From: Neisseria cinerea
GTDB taxonomy: Bacteria; Pseudomonadota; Gammaproteobacteria; Burkholderiales; Neisseriaceae
Assembly (NCBI RefSeq): GCF_900475315.1
Contig: NZ_LS483369.1
Location: forward strand, 558,001-622,000
DNA length: 64,000 nt
Direction: 5' to 3'
Positions 50,466-60,617 of this stretch are shown one piece after another (within the stretch, counting starts at the first letter, position 1; the number at the start of each line of letters is the position of its first letter). The translations under genes were made by a program, and so were the position numbers. The notes below the pieces were generated by a model. It saw nothing but the letters and a program-made list of their open reading frames with translations. It ran no database searches and had not been told where the DNA came from.

Positions 50466-52319
50466 CTAATGCAGATGCTCGTAAATGATTTCCGCCAGTG
50501 CTTTGCTGATGCCTTCGACTTGTTCCAAATCCTCTTTGCTGGCGGCAACGACGCCGCGCAGGCCGCCGAAGCGGGTGAGTAGGGCTTGGCGGCGTTTGCT
50601 GCCTACGCCGGGGATGTCGCTGAGTGATGAGGTAACGCGGGCTTTGTCGCGTTTTTTGCGGTGGCCGGTGATGGCGAAACGGTGCGATTCGTCGCGCACG
50701 GTTTGCAGGAGGTGCAGGGCGGGGCTGTTGGGCGGCAGGCGGAAGGTTTCGCCGGTGAACGGGAGGATGAGTTCTTCCATACCGGCCTTGCGTTCGGGGC
50801 CTTTGGCAATGCCGACCAAGGGGATGTGCAGCCCGAGTTCTTCCCATACGGATACGGCGATGCCGATTTGTCCTTTGCCGCCGTCAATCAACACGACATC
50901 CGGCCATTTGACGGTCTCGCCGTTGGCTTCGGCTTCCTGCATTTTGCCGTAACGACGGGTGAGGACTTCACGCATGGCGGCGTAGTCGTCGCCGGGTTTG
51001 GCGGTGGTGATGTTGTAGCGGCGGTATTGCGAGGGTTGGATGTTTTGTTCGTCGTACACGACGCAGGAGGCGATGGTGGCTTCGCCTTGAGTGTGGCTGA
51101 TGTCGAAGCATTCGAGGCGGTTGAGGTCGTCTGAATTCATGTTTAGGATTTTTGCCAACTCGTCGATGCGGTGTTGCTGGCTGCTTTGTTGCAGGCGGCG
51201 TTGGGCTATTGCCATCTGTGCGTTTTGTTCCGCCATTTTCAGCCAGACTTTGCGTTCGCCTATGGTTTTGGTTACGAACTGCATTTGTTTGCCGTGCTCA
51301 CCCTCTAGGGCTTCTTTCAATGCGTCGGGGACGGGGAAGTTGCTGATGATGATGTCGGGTTTGCTTTTGCCCAGATAGTGTTGGGCGACGAAGGCTTCGG
51401 CGTAATCTTGCCCGTTTGGTTCGGGGTCGTTTTTGGTGTCGGGGAAGAAGCTTTTGTCGCCGACGTGCCGCCCACCGCGTATGCTGACCCAGTGTACGCA
51501 GACAAGGCCGTCTGAAACGGCAAGCGCGAGCAGGTCGATGTCGTTGGGGTTATTCGGGTTTTTGCTGTCGATGAACTGGTTGCTCTGCATGATGCCGAGT
51601 GCTTGGATTTGGTCGCGGTAGCGGGCGGCTTCTTCAAATTGTAGGTTGGCGGCGGCGGTCTGCATTTTGTGTTGCAGGGTGCGGGTCAGTTCGTCGGTTT
51701 TGCCGTTGAGGAAGGTGGCGGCTTGGCGCACGCTGTCGCGGTAATCTTCTTCGCTGATGTGGCCGACGCAGGGCGCGGTGCAGCGTTTGATTTGATACAG
51801 CAGGCAAGGGCGATCGCGGTGTTCGAACACGCTGTCTTCGCAGGTGCGCAGCATAAAGACTTTTTGCAGGACTTGGATGCTGTCGCGCACGGCGTTGCTG
51901 TTGGGATAAGGGCCGAAGTATTGGTTCGGCTTTTTCAGCGTGCCGCGGTAATACGCCATCTGCGGATATTGATGTCCGCTGAGCATGAGGTAAGGATAGC
52001 TTTTGTCGTCGCGGAAGAGGATATTGTATTTGGGCGACAGGGCTTTGATGAAGTTGTTTTCGAGAATCAGCGCTTCGGCTTCGGAGCGGGTGATGGTGGT
52101 TTCGATGTGGTGAACCTGTTTCACCATCAAGGCGATGCGCGGAGAATGGTCGTTTTTCTGGAAATAGCCGGACACGCGTCGCTTAAGGTTGACGGCTTTG
52201 CCGACGTATAAGACGTTGCCGCCTTCGTCGAAAAAACGGTATACACCGGGCAGATTGGGCAGGTTTTTGAGGAAAAGTGGGATGTCGAAGTGTTCCGGAA
52301 AACGGGTTTCTGTATTCAT
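50466..52319 (-). CDS. uvrC: UvrABC excinuclease subunit C
   Basis: UvrC makes both incisions in nucleotide excision repair. The 617-residue chain has an N-terminal GIY-YIG nuclease (GVYRFFDEGGNVLYVGKAVNLKRRVSGYF, ~25-53), a UVR domain (MQTAAANLQFEEAARYRDQIQAL, ~200-222) and the RNase H-like endonuclease region (RLECFDISHTQGEATIASCVVYD, ~397-419, with DGGKGQIGIA). C-terminal helix-hairpin-helix motifs (LSDIPGVGSKRRQALLTRFGGLRGVVAASKEDLEQVEGISKALAEIIYEHL) follow. The start MNTETRFPEHFDI at 52319 is preferred to the ATG at 52352, which is part of an uptake sequence. Confidence 0.96.
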   Translation of the reverse strand: MNTETRFPEHFDIPLFLKNLPNLPGVYRFFDEGGNVLYVGKAVNLKRRVSGYFQKNDHSPRIALMVKQVHHIETTITRSEAEALILENNFIKALSPKYNILFRDDKSYPYLMLSGHQYPQMAYYRGTLKKPNQYFGPYPNSNAVRDSIQVLQKVFMLRTCEDSVFEHRDRPCLLYQIKRCTAPCVGHISEEDYRDSVRQAATFLNGKTDELTRTLQHKMQTAAANLQFEEAARYRDQIQALGIMQSNQFIDSKNPNNPNDIDLLALAVSDGLVCVHWVSIRGGRHVGDKSFFPDTKNDPEPNGQDYAEAFVAQHYLGKSKPDIIISNFPVPDALKEALEGEHGKQMQFVTKTIGERKVWLKMAEQNAQMAIAQRRLQQSSQQHRIDELAKILNMNSDDLNRLECFDISHTQGEATIASCVVYDEQNIQPSQYRRYNITTAKPGDDYAAMREVLTRRYGKMQEAEANGETVKWPDVVLIDGGKGQIGIAVSVWEELGLHIPLVGIAKGPERKAGMEELILPFTGETFRLPPNSPALHLLQTVRDESHRFAITGHRKKRDKARVTSSLSDIPGVGSKRRQALLTRFGGLRGVVAASKEDLEQVEGISKALAEIIYEHLH

Positions 52320-52415
52320 ATCAATTATTTGAAAAACGGCTTCAGACGGCATATTACCATATCGCTGGGGGCAGCCTTATCTGTTCGGACAAGGCTGCAG
52401 GGCGGTTACATGCTG

Positions 52416-54578
52416 CTAATCGATTTTTACCCGTTTCAGGCGCAAGGCATTGCTCAACACCGAAACCGAGCTTGCCGCCATTGCCGCGCCTGCGATGACG
52501 GGGTTTAAAAAGCCAAGTGCAGCGAGCGGAATGCCCAAGATATTGTAGAAGAAGGCGAAAAACAGGTTTTGCTTGATGTTTTTCAAAGTCACCTGCGATA
52601 CCAACAGGGCATCGGCTAGTTGGTTGACCGAATGCTGCATCAGCGTGGCGGATGCGGTGTGTTCGGCAACGTCTGCGCCGCCTTTCATGGCGAAGCTAAC
52701 GTTGGCGGCGGCTAGTGCGGGCGCGTCGTTGATGCCATCGCCGACCATTGCAACGGTTTTACCGGCAGCTTTGAGTTTCTGCACTTCGGCGGCTTTGTCA
52801 CGCGGACTCATGTTGCCGAAGGCGTGTGCGATGCCCAGTTGTTTGGCGACGTATTCGACCGTGCCTTGGTTGTCTCCGCTCATGATGTAAACGTCGATGC
52901 CGTGTTTTTTCAGACGGCCTATGGCTTCGGCGGTATCGGCTTTCAACGCGTCGGCAAGTGCAAATGCGCCAATTGGTTTGTTATCGACTGAGACTGCAAC
53001 AATGCTTGCAATATCCCAAACGCCGTCTGAAAACTTCGGCAAGGTCAGTTCGGCAAAATCAAGTTTGCCCGCTTTCACTAAGCCAACGCCTTCGACTTCG
53101 GCGGTAATGCCTGCGCCGACAACGGTTTGTGCGTTTTGTGCGGCGGGGATGTCCAAGCCGCGCGCTTGGGCGGCGGAGACGATGGCGCGGGCAAGCGGAT
53201 GGGCGGCGTTTTGTTCGACGGCGGCGGCAATGAGGTACAAATCGTCTTCGTCAAAGCCGCTGTCGGGAACGCAATAAACGGCAGCAACCTGCGGCCTGCC
53301 TTCGGTCAGCGTGCCAGTTTTGTCCAACACGACGGCATCGACATGGGCGGCTTCTTCCATCGCCGCCGCGTCTTTAAACCAAATGCCGTGTTTCACCGCT
53401 TTACCCATGCCGACCATAATCGCGGCGGGCGTCGCCAGGCCGAGCGCACACGGGCAGGCAATCACCAAAACGGCAACGGCGTGCATCAGCGCAACCGTCC
53501 AATCGCCTTTAATCAGCCAAGTAACAATAAAAGTCAAAAGCGCGATGCCCACAACAGTTGGCACGAATACCGCCGCCGCTTTATCGGCTACGCGCGCAAT
53601 CGGTGCTTTACTACCTTGTGCTTCAGAGAGCGCATTCATCATGTCGCCGAGTAGGGTTTGGCTGCCGAGCTGCGTAGCGCGGTACACCACGCTGCCTTCG
53701 GTCATCAGCGCACCGGCCAACACTTTGCCGCCCGCCTTTTTCTCTTCAGGATTGGATTCGCCGGTGAGATGGCTCTCGTCTGCCCAACCGCTGCCGCTTT
53801 CAATAATGCCGTCGGCGGCAATGCGTTCGCCGTGATTGGCGCGGATAAGGTCGCCGATTTGTACTTGGTCGATGGGAAGCTGTTTCCATTCGCCGTTGCG
53901 TTGCACGTTGACTTGGGTCGGCGTGAGTTTGAGCAGCAAGCCCAAGCTGTTCAGGCTGGATTTTTTGGTGCGGTGTTCCAAAAATTTACCCAGCGACACA
54001 AAACCAATCACCATCACGCCTGCTTCAAAATACACATGCGCCATGCCGTGAGCCGCGTGCGGGCTGAAAAACAGCATATAAACGGAATACAGATAAATCG
54101 ACACCGTGCCGATGGTAACGAGCACGTCCATATTCGCCAGTCCGCCCTTGATGCTTGCCCACGCGCTTTTGTAAAACGGGATGGCCAGCCAAAGTTGCAC
54201 TATGCTTGCCAGTACAAATTGCCATACAGGCGGAATCATCCAATCGTGCCGCCCGATCATCATGCCTGCCATGCCGATAAGGAACGGGATGTTTATGGCG
54301 AACAGCAGCCACAACCGCCAGCCGATATGGTGTTCTGCTTCGGGTTGCGGCAATGTATCTTCCATTTTTTCCTTCGCGCCGTAACCAGTTTTCTCAATGA
54401 TTTTGGCGATGTCGCTGGCGGAGATTTGGCTGTCGTCAAACGTAACCTGCGCCTCCTCGCTGGCGAAGTTCACCCCCGCCGATTCGACAAAATCTTTTTT
54501 GTTCAACACTTTTTCAATACGCGAAGCGCAGGCCTGACAGGTCATGCCTTCGATTTGGAAACGGACTTTTTGTTGCAT
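52416..54578 (-). CDS. copA: Copper-translocating P1B-type ATPase
   Basis: The 720-residue inner-membrane pump exports Cu+. It has one N-terminal metal-binding domain (GMTCQACASRIEKVL, ~11-25) and eight membrane helices. The metal-transport motif is CPCALGLATPAAI (~370), the phosphorylation site DKTGTLTEGRPQ (~414), with HPLARAIV (~455) and GDGINDAPALAAANV (~620). The last helix carries the P1B-type MAASSVSVLSNALRLKR ending. The upstream frame to 54620 is not conserved. Copper rather than silver or other soft metal is inferred from the CPC and family. It is divergent from trxB over about 190 bases, in which no CueR site was identified. Confidence 0.92.
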   Translation of the reverse strand: MQQKVRFQIEGMTCQACASRIEKVLNKKDFVESAGVNFASEEAQVTFDDSQISASDIAKIIEKTGYGAKEKMEDTLPQPEAEHHIGWRLWLLFAINIPFLIGMAGMMIGRHDWMIPPVWQFVLASIVQLWLAIPFYKSAWASIKGGLANMDVLVTIGTVSIYLYSVYMLFFSPHAAHGMAHVYFEAGVMVIGFVSLGKFLEHRTKKSSLNSLGLLLKLTPTQVNVQRNGEWKQLPIDQVQIGDLIRANHGERIAADGIIESGSGWADESHLTGESNPEEKKAGGKVLAGALMTEGSVVYRATQLGSQTLLGDMMNALSEAQGSKAPIARVADKAAAVFVPTVVGIALLTFIVTWLIKGDWTVALMHAVAVLVIACPCALGLATPAAIMVGMGKAVKHGIWFKDAAAMEEAAHVDAVVLDKTGTLTEGRPQVAAVYCVPDSGFDEDDLYLIAAAVEQNAAHPLARAIVSAAQARGLDIPAAQNAQTVVGAGITAEVEGVGLVKAGKLDFAELTLPKFSDGVWDIASIVAVSVDNKPIGAFALADALKADTAEAIGRLKKHGIDVYIMSGDNQGTVEYVAKQLGIAHAFGNMSPRDKAAEVQKLKAAGKTVAMVGDGINDAPALAAANVSFAMKGGADVAEHTASATLMQHSVNQLADALLVSQVTLKNIKQNLFFAFFYNILGIPLAALGFLNPVIAGAAMAASSVSVLSNALRLKRVKID

Positions 54579-54630
54579 AATTTCGTTCCTCCTTTGATGT
54601 TCAGGCGGTATAAAATCCAAATGTGTCTAA

Positions 54631-55710
<1,080 letters not shown>

Positions 55711-55757
55711 TTCTGATTAAAGCTTAAAGTGCAACCAAGGTTTTTGTATCAAATTCC

Positions 55758-55786
55758 TTGATTTATTTTCCAAAGGCCAATATAAT
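55758..55786 (+). promoter_or_regulatory. Sigma70 promoter of the rpsF operon
   Basis: TTGATT (55758-55763), a 17-base spacer and TATAAT (55781-55786). The transcript should start near 55793, giving a leader of about 65 bases with a hairpin. Confidence 0.7.
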
Positions 55787-55804
55787 GCCTGCTCTTTGAA
55801 CCTT

Positions 55805-55838
55805 GCCTTCTGCTTTCGCATGGCAGAAGGCTGTTTTT
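55805..55838 (+). promoter_or_regulatory. Attenuator-like hairpin in the rpsF leader
   Basis: GCCTTCTGC (55805-55813) pairs perfectly with GCAGAAGGC (55823-55831), loop of 9, followed by TG and T5 (55834-55838). It lies between promoter and rpsF. It may act as an intrinsic attenuator or as an S6:S18-responsive leader. The known S6:S18 CCG loop motif was not seen. Confidence 0.55.
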
Positions 55839-55858
55839 ACCATCCATAAGGAGATAAC

Positions 55859-56227
55859 ATGCGTCATTACGAGATCGTGTTTATCGTTCATCCTGATCAA
55901 AGCGAGCAAGTGCCCGCTATGGTTGAGCGTTACAAAACCATGATTACCGAGGCAAACGGTAAGATTCACCGTCTGGAAGATTGGGGTCGCCGCCAACTGG
56001 CTTACCCGATTAACAAAATCCATAAAGCACATTATGTTTTGATGAACATTGAAACCACTCCCGAAGTTGTTGAGGAGTTGGAAACCGCGTTCCGTTTCAA
56101 TGATGCGGTATTGCGTCATCTGACCATCAAAACCAAACACGCCGTTACCGAAGCATCCCCTATGTTGGGTGGTGAAAAGGCTAAGAACCTGTTGAGCGGT
56201 GCGTCTGAAGAAGCGGCTGCCCAATAA
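55859..56227 (+). CDS. rpsF: 30S ribosomal protein S6
   Basis: The 122-residue small-subunit protein pairs with S18 on the platform. The sequence starts [25 protein letters not shown] and includes [32 protein letters not shown] (~36-67), the conserved S6 core. It is the first gene of the rpsF-priB-rpsR-rplI operon. AAGGAGA precedes the ATG. Confidence 0.97.
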   Translation: MRHYEIVFIVHPDQSEQVPAMVERYKTMITEANGKIHRLEDWGRRQLAYPINKIHKAHYVLMNIETTPEVVEELETAFRFNDAVLRHLTIKTKHAVTEASPMLGGEKAKNLLSGASEEAAAQ

Positions 56228-56530
56228 TTGGGATTCAATAATCTTGTTTCGCTTGCAGCGTTGATTGAAAAGGCTTTACCTATTCGATATACGCCTGCCG
56301 GAATCTCTGTCTTAGATATTATTTTGAAGCATGAATCATGGCAGAAAGAAAATGGGCAGCAATGTCTTGTCCAATTAGAAATTCCGGCACGGATTTTAGG
56401 CAGGCAGGCGGAAGAGTGGCAGTATCGGCAGGGTGTATATGTTCACGTCGAAGGTTTTTTAGCTCAAAAAAGCAGACGTTCCCTTATGCCGATGCTCAGA
56501 ATACAAAATATTAAAGAATATAAAGGTTAA
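56228..56530 (+). CDS. priB: Primosomal replication protein N (PriB), TTG start
   Basis: PriB is an OB-fold protein of replication restart that binds single-stranded DNA and PriA. The 100-residue protein has [36 protein letters not shown] and the ending [15 protein letters not shown], as in the studied gonococcal PriB. The start is TTG at 56228, immediately after the rpsF stop, so translation depends on coupling. The placement between S6 and S18 genes is conserved in beta- and gamma-proteobacteria. Confidence 0.93.
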   Translation: MGFNNLVSLAALIEKALPIRYTPAGISVLDIILKHESWQKENGQQCLVQLEIPARILGRQAEEWQYRQGVYVHVEGFLAQKSRRSLMPMLRIQNIKEYKG

Positions 56531-56536
56531 ACGACA

Positions 56537-56767
56537 ATGGCTCGTCAATCATTCAAACGTAGAAAATTCTGCCGTTTTACGGCTGAAAAAATCCAAGAAG
56601 TCGATTACAAACAAGTTGATTTGCTGAAAGACTTTATCTCTGAAAACGGTAAAATCATTCCTGCCCGCATTACAGGAACGAAGGCATTCTACCAACGTCA
56701 ATTGGCTGTTGCAGTAAAACGTGCACGTTTCTTGGCGCTCCTGCCTTATACCGACCAACACAAATAA
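56537..56767 (+). CDS. rpsR: 30S ribosomal protein S18
   Basis: The 76-residue protein has the standard S18 sequence: [64 protein letters not shown]. It carries the C-x-F start (CRF) of the family with only one Cys, so no zinc site. It lies 6 bases after priB and 16 before rplI. Confidence 0.97.
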
Positions 56768-56783
56768 TTTTGGAGTTTAAATC

Positions 56784-57236
56784 ATGCAAATTATTCTGTT
56801 AGAAAAAATCGGCGGTTTGGGTAATTTGGGCGACATCGTTACTGTAAAAAACGGTTATGCCCGCAACTTCTTGATTCCTGCTGGTAAGGCAAAACGTGCT
56901 ACTGAAGCGAACATGAAAGAGTTTGAAGCACGCCGCGCAGAACTGGAAGCCAAACAGGCTGAAATTTTGGCAGATGCCCAAGCCCGTCAGGAAAAATTGG
57001 ATGGTCAAACCATTACAGTTGCCCAAAAAGCAGGTGTGGACGGCCGTCTGTTTGGTTCTGTTACCAATGCTGACATTGCAGCTGCAATTGTTGCGGCCGG
57101 CATCGAAGTTGCTAAAGCGAATGTACGCCTGCCAAACGGTCCTTTGAAAGCCGTTGGCGAGTATGAAGTAGAAGTTGCTTTGCATACTGATGCTGTTGCT
57201 AAAATTACTGTTGCCGTCGTTGCTGCAGCTGAGTAA
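56784..57236 (+). CDS. rplI: 50S ribosomal protein L9
   Basis: The 150-residue protein has the N-terminal rRNA-binding domain ([36 protein letters not shown]), a central helix and the C-terminal domain ([17 protein letters not shown]). It ends the rpsF operon and is followed by an uptake-sequence terminator. Confidence 0.97.
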   Translation: MQIILLEKIGGLGNLGDIVTVKNGYARNFLIPAGKAKRATEANMKEFEARRAELEAKQAEILADAQARQEKLDGQTITVAQKAGVDGRLFGSVTNADIAAAIVAAGIEVAKANVRLPNGPLKAVGEYEVEVALHTDAVAKITVAVVAAAE

Positions 57237-57251
57237 TTGAAATTATCAGAA

Positions 57252-57306
57252 TGCCGTTTGAAACCATGTTCCGATTATCGGTAAGGTTTCAGACGGCATT
57301 TCTTTT
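57252..57306 (+). terminator. Terminator of the rpsF operon
   Basis: ATGCCGTTTGAAACC (57252 on) faces GGTTTCAGACGGCAT (to 57300), followed by T-rich DNA. The left arm has one changed uptake base, and the loop is long. Confidence 0.65.
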
Positions 57307-57438
57307 ACTTTTAAATTTCCAATGAGGAAAGTGCGCAGTTTTTTTGCTGCTTCCGCATATCGGTATCGTCGGTGTGTCGGTTAATAATGTTATGTTGCCG
57401 TAACTGTTTTTATTTTCTGTATCTGTTTGGGGTTTTCT

Positions 57439-58491
57439 ATGAAAACGATAAAAATACTTCCGTTGGCAATTTGTTTGGCAGCTTTGTCTGCCTGTACGAC
57501 GGTTAAGACAATTGAGAAAGAAGGAAATGAACGTCCGCAATTTGATGTTGTGGCAGAATCAGTATCCAGCAGCGGATTTGCTGCCAATGCCAATGTCCGC
57601 CGTTTTGTGGATTATGAGGTTGAAAAGGGAGATTTTTCCCGAGTGGAATTAGGGAATTTTTTTGATAATGCGGTTTATAAGGCAAACATTATCAATATCG
57701 TGTACAAACCTTCTACATCCAGACCGTGGTATGAATTTAAGGTTGGTAATTCGGGAGCTGCAAAATTTAACGGGGCCCGAAAGTTTTATTCTGAAAATCA
57801 GGCGGTAATTGAAAGAGTGGCGGATGAATATGGCGTACCTGCCGAACTTATCGTGGCGATTATAGGGATTGAAACGAATTACGGTAAGAATATGGGCAGT
57901 TTCCGGGTTGCCGATGCATTGGCAACTTTGGGCTTTGATTATCCCCGCCGTGCCGAGTTCTTCCAAAAAGAATTGGTTGAGCTTTTGCGGTTGGCAAAGG
58001 AAGAGGGCAGTGATGTTTTTGCTTTTAAGGGCAGTTATGCGGGTGCAATGGGTATGCCACAATTTATGCCTTCGAGCTACCGGAAATGGGCGGTAGATTA
58101 TGACGGAGACGGACATCGGGACATATGGGGCAATGTTGGCGATGTGGCAGCCTCTATTGCCAATTATATGAAACAGCACGGTTGGGCGACCGGAGGAAAA
58201 ATGCTGGTACCCGTTACGCTGACGCCGAGTGCGGATATTCAAGCCATAATTGGAGAAAAAACGGCATTGGTGCGGACAGTTGCAGACCTGAAGGCTTATG
58301 GTATCAAACCTCAGGAAGAGGTTGCAGATCATGAAAAGGCAATCTTGTTTAGCTTGGAGGTTAAACCCGGCGTATTTGAATATTATTTAGGTTTAAACAA
58401 TTTTTATACGGTTTGGCAATACAATCACAGTCGGATGTATGTAACGGCAGTCAGGGATATTGCCAATTCGCTTGGAAAGCCTAAATTGTAA
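57439..58491 (+). CDS. mltB: Lytic murein transglycosylase B (MltB-like lipoprotein)
   Basis: Cuts the glycan of peptidoglycan at the outer-membrane inner face, leaving 1,6-anhydroMurNAc ends. The 350-residue protein has a lipoprotein signal (KTIKILPLAICLAALSAC, Cys18). The catalytic Glu is in AIIGIETNYGKNMGSFRVADALATL (~137-161). SYAGAMGMPQFMPSSYRKWAVDYDGDGHRDIWGNVGDVAASIANYM (~205-250) is the family core with a Ca-loop-like DYDGDGHRD. ATG at 57439 is used, and TTG at 57427 is in frame. It stands alone. Confidence 0.93.
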   Translation: MKTIKILPLAICLAALSACTTVKTIEKEGNERPQFDVVAESVSSSGFAANANVRRFVDYEVEKGDFSRVELGNFFDNAVYKANIINIVYKPSTSRPWYEFKVGNSGAAKFNGARKFYSENQAVIERVADEYGVPAELIVAIIGIETNYGKNMGSFRVADALATLGFDYPRRAEFFQKELVELLRLAKEEGSDVFAFKGSYAGAMGMPQFMPSSYRKWAVDYDGDGHRDIWGNVGDVAASIANYMKQHGWATGGKMLVPVTLTPSADIQAIIGEKTALVRTVADLKAYGIKPQEEVADHEKAILFSLEVKPGVFEYYLGLNNFYTVWQYNHSRMYVTAVRDIANSLGKPKL

Positions 58492-58510
58492 GTTTTAATT
58501 TGTGGTATCA

Positions 58511-58552
58511 ATACCGTCTGAAACGTTGATCTGTTTAAGGCGGTATTTTTGT
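58511..58552. terminator. Degenerate uptake-sequence pair behind mltB
   Basis: ATACCGTCTGAAAC (58511-58524) faces GTTTAAGGCGGTAT (58533-58546), with paired mutations at the outer ends and two mismatches, followed by T5. It lies between converging genes. Confidence 0.6.
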
Positions 58553-60565
58553 TTATGGAATTTTGGTTTGTTTTTTTGTTATATTTTTGTTTTCTAACTC
58601 TGTGGAGATAGGGAAAAATAGTATAAAGGGATTGGTTTTAATCTGATTCCAGAAACTTTTGATTAGGTTGCGGATGCTGCTGATTTTTGTGCCTCGTGCC
58701 CTGAGGGCGACAAATAGTGCAAGGCTAAAACTCACGCAGAGGTTGACCAGACCGATGGCAAGAATGTTTAGAATGCCAAGGGTGAAGCTGATAATACCGA
58801 TATTGCCGCTGACGGAGGCATAGCCGAGGTTGGCGGATGAAAATGCGACGTGGCGGATGTCCAGGGGGAGGCCGATAAGTTGGCCGATGTAACCCGTCAT
58901 ACCCAGCAGCATCCCGAAGATAAAGTTGCCGGCTAAGGAGCCGTAGTGTTTGTGTATGTAGGAAGCAAGGGCCCGACGGGGTTTGGGGCGCATGATTTTG
59001 CGCAGCAGCGGGTTAAAGGGAAGACGCTGGCGAAGGTTGAGGTAGTCGGCACGGTTATCGAAAAAACCTGCGATGATTCCGGAACAAAAGAGCCATACCC
59101 CTGCGATAGCGGCATACCAGAGGGTGGGTTGGGTAAAAATATCGATTGATTTGAATTGGTAGGCGGTGGTATGTGCATCGAGTATGGGTTGTCGGTACAG
59201 ATAGGTATAGCCGATTGATATGGTACATGCCAAAAGGATGGCGACGGAGACATTGCCGAAAACGGCGACACTTTGCGAGCGGCATACGTCGATTAGGAGT
59301 TTGGCAAGTTTATTGTCCGCTGCTTTGCCTCCTTCGTTGAGATCGACCTGTTCGGCGAAGCTGGCGGCGGTCATGGCGGGCTGTTTCGTTGCAACAGTGC
59401 AATGCAGTATGTGGATGAGCATGAAGCCTATGCCGTAGTTAAGCCCGGATAGGAAGGCTGTGGCAAAGGGGCTGAAACCAAGTGTGCCGATATGGATTTT
59501 GTGCAGTGCCATCAGGGAGATGATGACGCCGCCACCCGCTGCGGAGTAGAACATTTTGAAATATTCTTTGCGGTTGCGGGTAATGTAGTGTTCGCCGTGG
59601 TTGCTTTTATTTTCAGTAATGCTGCGGGCGAGCATCCTGATGCTGCTGCGGCGCAGGTGGCGGGTGCTGTATTGTTCGACTGCGGCATAGATGAGGGAGT
59701 TCATCAGGGCAATGGTAAGCCGGCTGTGGTTGCTGATATCGGTTTGAATGTCGGTCAGGAGTTTCAGACGGCATAGGGTCTGTTGGAGTCGTTCGAGCAG
59801 GTGGGCAACCTTTACGGATGATCCCGAACCTGCACCCGTACCTCGACGGCGCAAGTAGTCGATTTGGGTTCCGCATTGGTCGAACATAACTTCAAGATGT
59901 GCGGTATCGTAAGGATTGTGCTCTTTTCGGTAGTGTTCGACCAGCTTGGCAGTTTCGCGTTGGAGGGCGACAAAAGGTGAGTCTGCCTCAAGCAGGCGAG
60001 GTGCAATGCGGATGAGGTCGGGTTCGATGGCTTCGGAGGCAATCCAAATGGCAAGCATTTCAATAGCGCGCAGCCGGGCATCGGCAAGTTGTCGGCATGC
60101 TGTTTGCAACAGTGCGGGTTCGGCATTGGCGCGGATAAGCTCGTATAGTCCCAGCCACTGGCGGATATGGAGGGTTTGCAGCCATTTGTCGTCGTTTTCG
60201 GAGTGGAAAAGGTAGAGGAATACTTCACGCAGGTTGGCAAAGTCTTTGTAGGATGGGCTGAAGCGTTCGTATATGCGTATACCCATTTCCCGGGAAAAGC
60301 TGTGGCGCGAGAAAATACCGAGTTTGATAAGGGCGGGGTAGATGTGGACTTGGGAAAGCCATGTATAGAAGCGTCGGCTGAAATGGCGGCAGAGCACTTC
60401 GTCTTGTTTGAGCGTGGTAATGATTAAATCGAAGTGTTCCGCAGCCTGTTTTTTGCCGCCGCGGCGGATGAATTTGATTAACGCATTCAGGATGAGGACG
60501 AAATCGGTATCGTTCAGACTTTCGGAAAGGAGCGGATGCAGGTTTTGCCGGGTAATTTTCTTCAT
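58553..60565 (-). CDS. COG4389 'site-specific recombinase' family membrane protein
   Basis: The 670-residue protein has a soluble N-terminal half (~1-340, helical, with LRRRGTGAGSGSSVKVAHLLERLQQTLCRLKLL). The C-terminal half has about six or seven membrane helices (GVIISLMALHKIHIGTLGFSPFATAFLSGLNYGIGFMLIHILHCTVATKQPAMTAASFAEQVD, later AGVWLFCSGIIAGFFDNRADYLNLRQRL). This matches the family annotated as site-specific recombinase (Gcr-like). The membrane helices and lack of any recombinase catalytic motif make that name doubtful. Its true role is unknown. It stands alone, facing mltB. Confidence 0.75.
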   Translation of the reverse strand: MKKITRQNLHPLLSESLNDTDFVLILNALIKFIRRGGKKQAAEHFDLIITTLKQDEVLCRHFSRRFYTWLSQVHIYPALIKLGIFSRHSFSREMGIRIYERFSPSYKDFANLREVFLYLFHSENDDKWLQTLHIRQWLGLYELIRANAEPALLQTACRQLADARLRAIEMLAIWIASEAIEPDLIRIAPRLLEADSPFVALQRETAKLVEHYRKEHNPYDTAHLEVMFDQCGTQIDYLRRRGTGAGSGSSVKVAHLLERLQQTLCRLKLLTDIQTDISNHSRLTIALMNSLIYAAVEQYSTRHLRRSSIRMLARSITENKSNHGEHYITRNRKEYFKMFYSAAGGGVIISLMALHKIHIGTLGFSPFATAFLSGLNYGIGFMLIHILHCTVATKQPAMTAASFAEQVDLNEGGKAADNKLAKLLIDVCRSQSVAVFGNVSVAILLACTISIGYTYLYRQPILDAHTTAYQFKSIDIFTQPTLWYAAIAGVWLFCSGIIAGFFDNRADYLNLRQRLPFNPLLRKIMRPKPRRALASYIHKHYGSLAGNFIFGMLLGMTGYIGQLIGLPLDIRHVAFSSANLGYASVSGNIGIISFTLGILNILAIGLVNLCVSFSLALFVALRARGTKISSIRNLIKSFWNQIKTNPFILFFPISTELENKNITKKQTKIP

Positions 60566-60617
60566 ATTCGTAATTATACCGTATTGATTTCCAGTAGACC
60601 CTAATAAGAGGGGTTTG

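Noticed and set aside
58553-60565. Integrase responsible for the uvrB insertion
   Set aside because: The 'recombinase' name is not backed by catalytic motifs, the protein is membrane-embedded, and it lies 12 kb away next to conserved genes.
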